Source: JABCYV01 sp963729325
GTDB lineage: Bacteria; Acidobacteriota; Terriglobia; Terriglobales; Acidobacteriaceae
Assembly: GCA_963729325.1 (NCBI GenBank)
Contig: CAVSNS010000020.1
Span: 55,096-119,095, forward strand
Direction of reading: 5' to 3'
Length of the DNA stretch: 64,000 nucleotides
Of this stretch, positions 57,210 through 64,000 are shown one piece after another (within the stretch, counting starts at the first letter, position 1; every line of letters begins with the position of its first letter). Position numbers and translations under genes: made by a program. The notes under the pieces were generated by a model. The model saw only the letters and a list, made by a program, of their open reading frames with translations, was not told the DNA's origin and made no database searches.

Positions 57210-59642
57210 ATGCTGCCGCTTCCGCTAGCTCATACCAGCGCGCGAGTGCTCGAATTCGAGTCGCTCCGCGATCTGTTACGGGGATACACCTCGTCGCCTC
57301 TCGGGCAGAAGCGGGTCGCGGCCTTGGCGCCCTCCACCGATCGCAATTGGATCGAAAATCAGCAGCAGCTCACCAGTGAGATTCGTGAGTTCCGCCGCGT
57401 AGGAGGTCATTTCGAATTTGCGGGCTTGCTGGATATCAACCAGGCCGTACAGAAGTCGCGTATCGAGGGTGCTGCGCTTGAAACCGCTGAGATTCGCGAC
57501 GTGGTGCTGGTAGTTGACCGCGCGGCTGAATGGAGGGAAATCGCACTGAGTCCTCCCGCCGCCATGAAGATCGAATGGAAAGCCGTCAGCCGGGCTCTCT
57601 TCTGGAATCGCCGACTTCACTCAGTTCTTGCGTGGCTTTCGTAACAAAATTCTGCCCGACGGTACGCTCGACGACCGCGCTTCGCCGGAACTGGCACGGG
57701 TTCGCAGAGAAATTGAAAAACAAAACGACTGATCCAGGAATCCCTGCGCGCCTATCTTCGACGCCTGGCCGAGGGAGGCGCGGTGCAGGATGAGTTGGTC
57801 ACAATTCGCGGCGAGCGCTTTGTGATTCCAGTAAAGATCGAGCAAAAGCGGCGCGTGCAAGGTGTAGTCCATGGAGCCAGTTCCAGCGGCCAAACCGTCT
57901 TTGTCGAGCCGCTCGAGACCATCGAGCAAAACAATGAATTGGTACGCCTGCTGGACGAAGAACAAGCGGAGATCCATCGCATCCTGCTGGAAATGACGCG
58001 CCGCATCGGGGAGCATGCGGATGCCATCCTTCTCGCTGCTGAGGTCCTGGCCGATCTGGAGCTGCAGTTCGCTAAAGCTCGATTTGCTGAGGACTACAAT
58101 TGCGTTCCGGTGGCGCTGCGAGAAGCATCGAGCTTGTTTTTACATGACGCCCGGCATCCGCTCCTCGAACGCAATCTGAAGGCAAAATCGGGACAGATTG
58201 TTGCGATCAGCATCGAACTCGATGGCGACCGGCGCGAGCTCGTCATCACCGGCCCTAACACCGGCGGGAAAACAGTTGCCTTGAAGACGGTTGGATTGCT
58301 CGCTCTGATGGCGCAATCTGGCGTTCCCGTTCCCGCGGATCGGGCTGAGCTACCGGTATTTGATGCGGTGCTCGCCGACATTGGCGACTACCAATCCATT
58401 GAGCAGAATCTTTCCACGTTCTCCGCGCACGTCACCAACATTAATTTCATTTCGCGTACCGCATCCGCACAGTCGCTCGTTCTGCTGGACGAGTTGGGCT
58501 CGGCCACCGATCCGGAAGAAGGCGCCGCGTTGGCCGTCGCCATCGCCGAACACTTTCGCCAGATCGGCTGCATCGCTGTGATCTCCACCCATCACACTTC
58601 TCTAAAAGTTTATGGAGTGAATACTCCGGGCGTGGTGAATGCCTCGGTCGGATTCGACGAGGCCACGCTGCAGCCGACCTACGAATTGAAGACTGGCGTG
58701 CCAGGAGCATCGGCCGGAATCAACATTGCGCAGCGGCTGGGACTGAATGCGTCCATCATCGAGTCCGCGCGCTCCAAGCTGGGTACCCAGACCCGCGACG
58801 TAGGTCAATTTCTGGATCGTTTGCACCAGGAACTGCGAGAGGCTGAGACAGAGCGTTTTCGGCTTAAGGCTCGCGAAGAGGAACTCGAACGCGAGAAAAC
58901 TCGTCTCGCCGCCGAAGGTAAGAAAGAGCAGCAATCCAAGATCAAAGAAATGGAGAAGAAGCTGGACACGCTGTTGCGCGACTTCGAATATCACGCGCGC
59001 GAGGCCATCAACGCCATCCAGGATCGGGCCGCCGCGCAGAAACTTTCGAAAGACGCCGAACGTCGCATCTCGAAGCTGCGGCGGGAATTTCGCGAGCAAT
59101 TTGATTCGGCGGTCGTCGCTCACTCCACGGGCGCAGACCAGGGCGATCCTCACGCTCAACCCCAGGTTGTTAAGCATGTTTCCGAGGGCGACACGGTGAA
59201 GCTCAAGTCCGTAGGCCGCCCGGCGCTAGTCGCGCGCCGCTTGGACGATAACCATTTTGAAGTCGAAATCGGCGCAATGAAGATGAAGATTGCGCGAGAT
59301 GACATTGCGGAGGTCATCGTCCGTGCCACCGATTCCCCGGTAAAAGCAGCCCGGGCGCGCGGAATCTCGGTCTCGCTGGAAAAAGAAGACGCGAATGTTC
59401 CCTCCGAGATCAATGTCATCGGCCACACCGTGGATGACGCCACCCGCGAAGTCGAGAAGTTCGTCGACCGGGCATTCCTGGCGGGCCTGCCGCGCGTGCG
59501 CGTGGTTCACGGCAGCGGCATGGGAATTTTGCGCAAAGCGTTGCGTCAATACTTGCAGAAACATCCGCACGTAGAGTCAGTGACTGAGCCTCCGCAGAAC
59601 GAAGGCGGAGGCGGCGCCACGGTGGTGGAGTTGCGAGTGTGA
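57210..59642 (+). CDS. mutS2: MutS2 (ATPase and Smr endonuclease), frameshifted
   Basis: It acts on stalled or collided ribosomes or on recombination intermediates, depending on the organism. N-terminal core 'VLEFESLRDLLRGYTSSPLG'; after breaks near 57590 and 57735 (linking 'ADFTQFLRGFRNKILPDGTL' and 'LIQESLRAYLRRLAEGGAVQ') the clamp and ATPase continue: Walker A 'LVITGPNTGGKTVALKTVGL', Walker B 'SLVLLDELGSATDPEEGAAL' and 'CIAVISTHHTSLKVYGVNTP'. A long coiled coil and a KOW-like part lead to the C-terminal Smr domain ('GHTVDDATREVEKFVDRAFL', 'VRVVHGSGMGILRKALRQYL'). About 810 residues. Confidence 0.92.
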
Positions 59643-59686
59643 GTGTGACGGCCGTCACTGCAATCGCCCATCAATAACCCTTACCC

Positions 59687-60156
59687 TGTCATCCTGAGCG
59701 AAGCCGCTTCTTCGCTCGCGAAGAAGCGGAGAGTCGAAGGACCTCTACTCCCTCATGCGACCTGGACGACCGCGGCGAAGCTACACCGTCTACATCATGG
59801 GCAGTCTCTCGGGCACGCTCTACATCGGAATGACCGGCAATCTGCTGAAACGGGCGTTCGAGCATAAGTTCCACCGCATTGAAGGCTTCACTGACGAGCA
59901 CGACGTCGAACGTCTGCTTTATTTGGAATCGTACGATGACGTTCACAAGGCCATCGCCCGCGAAAAGCAACTCAAGGGCTGGCGCAGGGAAAAGAAAATC
60001 GCGCTGATTGAATCGATGAATCCTCACTGGCTGGATTTGAGCAAGGATTGGTACCCGTGGATGAAAAAGAAAGACGAGAGAATGTGGACCGGGTAGGGAT
60101 GCTTCGCCCATAGCTGGCGCTCGCAAGCGACCGCTCATCTTCCGCTCAGCATGACA
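59687..60156 (+). mobile_element. GIY-YIG cassette, copy 1, bounded by inverted repeats
   Basis: Left end TGTCATCCTGAGCGAAG (59687-59703); right end, read in reverse, TGTCATGCTGAGCGGAAG (60156-60139). A perfect hairpin with 12-bp arms, CCGCTTCTTCGC and complement (59704-59729), sits directly inside the left end, and a GIY-YIG gene fills the rest. The whole is repeated 554 bp downstream. Confidence 0.6.
59755..60096 (+). CDS. GIY-YIG endonuclease, copy 1
   Basis: A 113-residue single-domain nuclease: 'YTVYIMGSLSGTLYIGMTGN' has the GIY...YIG-like pair (VYI and YIG), then 'LLKRAFEHKFHRIEGFTDEH' with the catalytic Arg and the conserved His, and 'DDVHKAIAREKQLKGWRREK' with the metal-binding Glu. 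It ends 'NPHWLDLSKDWYPWMKKKDE'. Such small YhbQ-like proteins cut DNA with poorly known specificity. The start ATG is 25 bp after a hairpin inside an inverted-repeat cassette. The second copy differs at about a dozen residues. Confidence 0.88.
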   Translation: MRPGRPRRSYTVYIMGSLSGTLYIGMTGNLLKRAFEHKFHRIEGFTDEHDVERLLYLESYDDVHKAIAREKQLKGWRREKKIALIESMNPHWLDLSKDWYPWMKKKDERMWTG

Positions 60157-60240
60157 AGCCGTTGGGAAGTGCAAAGTTGGCACTAGCTTTTGTTAGTTGT
60201 GACGAGCATCACTGCGAACCTCCAGCACTAACCGTCACTC

Positions 60241-60711
60241 TGTCATCCTGAGCGAAGCCGCTTCTTCGCTCGCGAAGAAGCGGGGAGTCGAAGGACCCCT
60301 ACTCCCTCATGCGACCTGGACGACCGCGGCGAAGCTACACCGTCTACATCATGGGCAGTCTCTCGGGCACGCTCTACATCGGAATGACCGGCAATCTGCT
60401 GAAACGGGCGTTCGAGCATAAGTTCCACCGCATTGAAGGCTTCACTGACCAGCACGACGTCGAACGTCTGCTTTATTGGGAGTCGTACGACGACGTTCAC
60501 AAGGCCATCGCCCGCGAAAAGCAACTTAAGGGCTGGCGCAGGCGAAAGAAAGTTGTGCTGATCGAATCCGTGAATCCGCACTGGCTGGATCTGAGCAAGG
60601 ATTGGTACCCATGGATGGAGAAGAATGATGAAAGAATGTGGACCCGATAGGGATGCTTCGACTCCACCTGACCGGTCGTAAGCGACCGGTCAGCCTTCGC
60701 TCAGCATGACA
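60241..60711 (+). mobile_element. GIY-YIG cassette, copy 2, bounded by inverted repeats
   Basis: Left end TGTCATCCTGAGCGAAG (60241-60257) and hairpin (60258-60283) repeat copy 1 exactly; the right end in reverse is TGTCATGCTGAGCGAAG (60711-60695). An additional hairpin, TGACCGGTCG-TAAG-CGACCGGTCA, lies just inside the right end, absent in the same form from copy 1. Confidence 0.6.
60309..60650 (+). CDS. GIY-YIG endonuclease, copy 2
   Basis: 113 residues, nearly identical to copy 1 over the first 45 residues ('SYTVYIMGSLSGTLYIGMTG') and with scattered changes later ('FTDQHDVERLLYWESYDDVH', 'WRRRKKVVLIESVNPHWLDL'). All nuclease motifs are kept, so both genes look functional. Codons and flanks show a 554-bp tandem duplication rather than independent insertion, although insertion of one cassette beside another cannot be excluded. 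Confidence 0.88.
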   Translation: MRPGRPRRSYTVYIMGSLSGTLYIGMTGNLLKRAFEHKFHRIEGFTDQHDVERLLYWESYDDVHKAIAREKQLKGWRRRKKVVLIESVNPHWLDLSKDWYPWMEKNDERMWTR

Positions 60712-60864
60712 ATGCCCAAGAAAATCAAATCAGACTAAGTTTTCCGACTGCGATCAACCGAATATGCCGTATATTCCACAGCTTCTCCACAGCAATCTCC
60801 TTCCGGTATATTCACATTAGCCGCATTCAGCCCCACAATTCCTGCGGACAACTGTCTCCACCAC

Positions 60865-62814
60865 ATGACCGAAGCTGGCGACTTCAAGGAAACTGTCAAG
60901 CAGCAGGCGGACATCGTTCGCATCGTCGGCGACTACGTCAAGCTGAAGAAGGCTGGGGCGCAGAACTATTCCGGGCTTTGTCCCTTCCATAACGAGAAGA
61001 CACCGTCGTTCTCGGTGCATGCCACGCGGCAGTTTTATCACTGCTTTGGCTGCGGGGTGTCCGGCGATGTTTTCAGCTTTGTCCAGAAGATCGAGAACAT
61101 TACTTTCCCGGAAGCGGTAAGAGCGGTTGCGCAGAAACTCGGCATTGCCTTGCCCAAGGCAAGCTACTCCAGTCCGGCTGAAGCCAAGGAAGCCAGGCTT
61201 CGCACCGTGTTGCTCGAAATTCACGAGACGCGCCTGCGCTTTCTTTCAGGAATATCTAAGCGGCCTGAAGGGGCGCATGCGCGACAGTATCTCGCAGGCC
61301 GCGGTCTGGATGAGGAAGTGATCAAACGCTTTCGCATCGGATATGCGCCGGATTCTGGATTCATCTTGCGCGATCGCTTGCGGGGAGAGTTCGACGAAGA
61401 TGTGTTGCGGGAGAGCGGATTGTTTTCGTGGAAGGCTGAAGGCGGACCGCGGATATCGGACCGCGGACCTCAGACAACCGGACGTCAGACGTCAGACCTC
61501 AGCTCTCGACAGGCCGGATTGGAAGTCCAAGGTCCAAGGTCCGAGGTCCAAGGTCTCGGGTCCGAGGTCCGAAGTCCGACGCCCGACGCCCGAGCCCCGG
61601 TTCTCTACTCCAAGTTCCGCAACCGAGTGATGTTTCCCATCACCAACGAGAGTGGGCGGGCGATTGCCTTCACCGGCCGAACGCTCTCCGCAGATGAAAA
61701 ATCCGGCCCGAAATACTTAAATTCTCCCGAGACGGCGATCTATTCGAAGTCTCGCGTCTTGTTCAATCTCGACCAGGCTAAGGAAGCGATTCGTAAGCTG
61801 GAGTATGCCATCTTGGTCGAAGGGCAGATGGATTGCATCTCGGTCTTTGCCGCTGGCTTTCACAACGTGATTGCCAGTTCAGGCACGGCTTTCACCGAGC
61901 TGCAGGCGCGGCTACTGGGGCGGTTCAGCAAGAATGTGGTGGTGAACTTCGATCCCGACACGGCCGGCGCAAAGGCTACGGAGCGCACGCTGGGCTTGCT
62001 GATCGAGGAAGAATTCCAGGTCAAGGTGCTCACGCTGGAGGCTGGGTTTGATCCGGACCTCTTCATCCGGCGCAAAGGCAAAGACGCCTATAAGGACGCG
62101 CTCAAGAATTCCCAGCGCTATTTCGACTACCTGATTGAGCGTGCCCGGGCTCAGTTCCCGGTCCGCAGCGCCGAAGGCAAGGTCAAAGCGGTGAACTATC
62201 TCCTGCCGCACATCCAGCGCGTCCCTAGCCGGATCGTCCGCGACGAACTGGCTCGCGAGATCGCGCAGAAAATCGGCATCGACTCGGCTGTGTTACGCCA
62301 GGAGTTGAAGCACGCGGCGGCGAGCCGATCCGCAACTGCGCTTAAGGCCCCCGCTGAGGCTCAGGTTACCGACGCGGAAAAGATACTGATCCGGGCGTTG
62401 GTATCGGCGTCGGAGATGCAATCTTCCGGGGAACACATTTCCGCCCGCGACGGCGCCGAAGAGGATTTCGATCCCGCGCGCCAGGCTCAATTCGTTCTCA
62501 AGAGCGAGTCGCTGCATGTAGGTCTGGCCACGGAAGACTTGATTGCCACCTTACTCAATGCTGCCCCTGAGACTGCCGATGTAATGGAATTGCCGCTCAC
62601 GGAGGCTGGCCGCCATCTTCTGGCTTCTATCTTGATGAAAGAAGACGAAGAGCTTACCGCTGGCCGCCTGGAAGGGGCTGTTCGGGCTCTGCGGCGTATT
62701 CAACTGCGGCGCAAGCTGGAGCAGGTCCAGCGCGAACTGCAAGTTGTCCGAGGCCGGAGCCTGGACGGCTTCAGGCGTTATTACAAGAAAAAGTCCGGCT
62801 TAAGCGAGCGTTGA
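60865..62814 (+). CDS. dnaG: DNA primase DnaG with repeat-derived insertion
   Basis: Makes RNA primers at the replication fork. Zinc ribbon C39-H42-C60-C63 ('LCPFHNEKTPSFSVHATRQF', 'YHCFGCGVSGD'); DnaG N core; TOPRIM with 'YAILVEGQMDCISVFAAGFH' and 'VVVNFDPDTAGAKATERTLG'; C-terminal helical DnaB-interaction region. Residues about 193-245, between 'GLFSWKAE' and 'LYSKFRNRVMFPITNESGRA', are foreign: low-complexity sequence such as 'PRISDRGPQTTGRQTSDLSS' and 'EVQGPRSEVQGLGSEVRSPT' encoded by a nucleotide repeat. Relatives have only a short loop here. 649 residues, frame kept. rpoD follows. Confidence 0.95.
   Translation: MTEAGDFKETVKQQADIVRIVGDYVKLKKAGAQNYSGLCPFHNEKTPSFSVHATRQFYHCFGCGVSGDVFSFVQKIENITFPEAVRAVAQKLGIALPKASYSSPAEAKEARLRTVLLEIHETRLRFLSGISKRPEGAHARQYLAGRGLDEEVIKRFRIGYAPDSGFILRDRLRGEFDEDVLRESGLFSWKAEGGPRISDRGPQTTGRQTSDLSSRQAGLEVQGPRSEVQGLGSEVRSPTPDARAPVLYSKFRNRVMFPITNESGRAIAFTGRTLSADEKSGPKYLNSPETAIYSKSRVLFNLDQAKEAIRKLEYAILVEGQMDCISVFAAGFHNVIASSGTAFTELQARLLGRFSKNVVVNFDPDTAGAKATERTLGLLIEEEFQVKVLTLEAGFDPDLFIRRKGKDAYKDALKNSQRYFDYLIERARAQFPVRSAEGKVKAVNYLLPHIQRVPSRIVRDELAREIAQKIGIDSAVLRQELKHAAASRSATALKAPAEAQVTDAEKILIRALVSASEMQSSGEHISARDGAEEDFDPARQAQFVLKSESLHVGLATEDLIATLLNAAPETADVMELPLTEAGRHLLASILMKEDEELTAGRLEGAVRALRRIQLRRKLEQVQRELQVVRGRSLDGFRRYYKKKSGLSER
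61441..61607 (+). repeat. GGTCCGA-type repeat inserted in frame in dnaG
   Basis: About 165 bp of near-copies of GGTCCGA, AGTCCGA, GGTCCAA and GACGTCAGA. The run TCCGAGGTCCGAAGTC is shared with the intergenic array at 9241-9355. The region has no stop codon in the dnaG frame and lies between conserved primase segments. Confidence 0.8.
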
Positions 62815-62980
62815 TGGATCCAGGTTTGGCCGAGGGCGGACCGGCGCCAGCGGCTTAATAAGCGTCAGGCCCATGAAACTAAATGGGGTTACGGGACATC
62901 TAACTTATTGGGTGGTAGTAAGATACGGCGAGCTTCGCGGGACAGGAAAAACGCGCTGGATGGCGCTCGCGAGACCATGC

Positions 62981-62986
62981 TACAAT
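62981..62986 (+). promoter_or_regulatory. Extended -10 box upstream of rpoD
   Basis: TGCTACAAT has the TGn extension; about 100 bp before the rpoD start. The -35 region is weak. The gap 62815-63086 otherwise holds no gene. Confidence 0.4.
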
Positions 62987-63086
62987 TCGAAGGTTTGTGT
63001 CAGTTTGTAGTCCCGCGCGACTTCACGATCCCACCGCAAAAAACGTTCTGAGTCCTTTCCGTAGGACGAATAGAGGGTAATCCGTT

Positions 63087-64000
63087 TTGGCTCTTGATGA
63101 CAAGTACGACGACATTAAAAAGCTGATCGACGCAGGTAAAGAGAAGGGATATCTCACCTATGACCAGGTGAACGACCTTATCCCGCACGACGTGCATTCT
63201 CCCGAGGACCTCGACGATCTGCTGACCACCATCGGTACGCAAGGAATCGATGTGCTGGAGGGACCTAAGCTTCCCTCCTCCGCGCTCGATAAGAAATTTG
63301 AAGAAGAGGAAGTCGGAGAGGATGTCGAACTCGACCTCACTCCCGGCGCTCTGGAAAAAACCAACGACCCCGTAAGAATGTATTTGCGGGAGATGGGAAC
63401 GGTTCCGCTGCTTACTCGCGAAGGCGAAGTGGAAATCGCCAAGCGCATTGAGCGTGGGCAACTCCGTGTCCTAAAGGCATTGTCCCGTTCGCCAATCGTC
63501 ATCCACGAACTGCTGGCGATGGGTGAAGACCTCAAGAAGGGCGTCCGCTCCATCAAGGAAGTGGTCACCTTCGATGAGGAAGAGATTACCGATGAAATCC
63601 TGCAGAATCGTCTGAAGGAATTCACCGGCAAGATCGACGACTTGGCCAAGGCTTACAAGAAGGCTGGCCAGATCGGCGAGAAGTTTGCCAACGTCTCGCA
63701 GAAGAAGCGCCCCAAAGACTTCCGCCGCTATCGCCTGGCATTGGCGCGTGCAGTGGTACAGGTCTCGCTGTGCGTCCGAAAGCTGGGCTTTACCAACAAC
63801 GAACGCAAACGGCTGATCGACCGTGTCAATAAGACGGTCGATACCATGCGTTCGCTCGACCGCCAGTCTCAAAACCTGGAAAAGAAGGCGGACGCCACGC
63901 GCAGCGAGGAGCAGCGCAAGGAGTATCGCCGTCAGTCCCGAGCCATTCGCGGCGAACTGGAAAAGCTGGAGGTCGAGGCCGGGGTGTCGTTTCAGGAACT
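63087..64000 (+). CDS. rpoD: RNA polymerase primary sigma factor RpoD, N-terminal part
   Basis: The frame begins with TTG at 63087, directly after an in-frame stop (63078-63080) and 9 bp after GAGGG, so TTG is the only reasonable start. Region 1.1 reads 'IKKLIDAGKEKGYLTYDQVN' and 'SPEDLDDLLTTIGTQGIDVL'; region 1.2 'DPVRMYLREMGTVPLLTREG' and 'EVEIAKRIERGQ'. The non-conserved spacer follows and the gene runs out of the window before region 2. It directs RNA polymerase to housekeeping promoters; the dnaG-rpoD order is widely conserved. Confidence 0.95.
   Translation, partial: MALDDKYDDIKKLIDAGKEKGYLTYDQVNDLIPHDVHSPEDLDDLLTTIGTQGIDVLEGPKLPSSALDKKFEEEEVGEDVELDLTPGALEKTNDPVRMYLREMGTVPLLTREGEVEIAKRIERGQLRVLKALSRSPIVIHELLAMGEDLKKGVRSIKEVVTFDEEEITDEILQNRLKEFTGKIDDLAKAYKKAGQIGEKFANVSQKKRPKDFRRYRLALARAVVQVSLCVRKLGFTNNERKRLIDRVNKTVDTMRSLDRQSQNLEKKADATRSEEQRKEYRRQSRAIRGELEKLEVEAGVSFQE

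Overview
The window looks like a chromosome segment of an acidobacterium (Acidobacteriota, probably Terriglobia or a relative). This is inferred from gene content: an Oar-like TonB receptor with an N-terminal carboxypeptidase-regulatory domain, FG-GAP/ASPIC-UnbV and TPR proteins, sulfatase-TPR fusions, DUF6599 and DUF5996 proteins, YD-repeat proteins, CsbD, PilZ and STAS proteins, and the mutS2-dnaG-rpoD order. The DNA is GC-rich, genes lie on both strands in short operons, and GTG/TTG starts with GTGA overlaps are common.

Layout. 1-2.5 kb: end of an outer-membrane-type protein, a ParE-type toxin-antitoxin pair and an IS481-like element. 2.5-9.1 kb: tRNA-Pro, 2H phosphoesterase, a UDP-glucose-dehydrogenase-like protein, tRNA-His, ROK glucokinase, DUF5996 and a GH20 hexosaminidase. 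9.2-19.2 kb: a repeat array, PilZ, FmdB, YheT, a TPM-domain/nucleotidyltransferase-like/LemA run, a DUF1624-type acyltransferase, a lipoprotein, stress and STAS proteins, and a tiny secreted peptide next to a membrane protein. 19.6-25.6 kb: tRNA-Arg, CsbD, acyl-CoA dehydrogenase, MerR-TPR, YD-repeat protein and tRNA-Thr. 25.7-33.9 kb: TPR plus FG-GAP pair, a large Oar-like receptor and a carboxypeptidase-regulatory/TPR protein. 33.9-43.5 kb: a tandem array of sulfatase-TPR genes whose middle copy is split by an island (about 36.1-41.3 kb) with a tRNA-fMet 3' fragment, a five-gene phage-like recombination operon, a divergent XRE repressor and an uncharacterised protein. 43.7-56.9 kb: beta-lactamase-fold hydrolase, DUF6599, amidase, lytic transglycosylase, TonB receptor, YfiR-TonB fusion, subtilase and histidine kinase. 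57.2-64 kb: mutS2, two copies of a GIY-YIG nuclease inside inverted-repeat cassettes, dnaG with a repeat-derived in-frame insert, and the start of rpoD.

A global caution: more than twenty genes, including housekeeping ones, are broken by single-base indels, many in short homopolymers, with the same protein continuing in another frame. I treat these mostly as sequencing or assembly errors and annotate the rejoined gene. The clear exceptions are the split sulfatase and the tRNA fragment, which are real rearrangements.

The most interesting items are the duplicated GIY-YIG/inverted-repeat cassette, the repeat that entered dnaG in frame and also occurs next to the PilZ gene, the recombination island inside the sulfatase array, and several enzyme-like proteins that lack catalytic residues (UGDH-like, nucleotidyltransferase-like and sulfatase-like).
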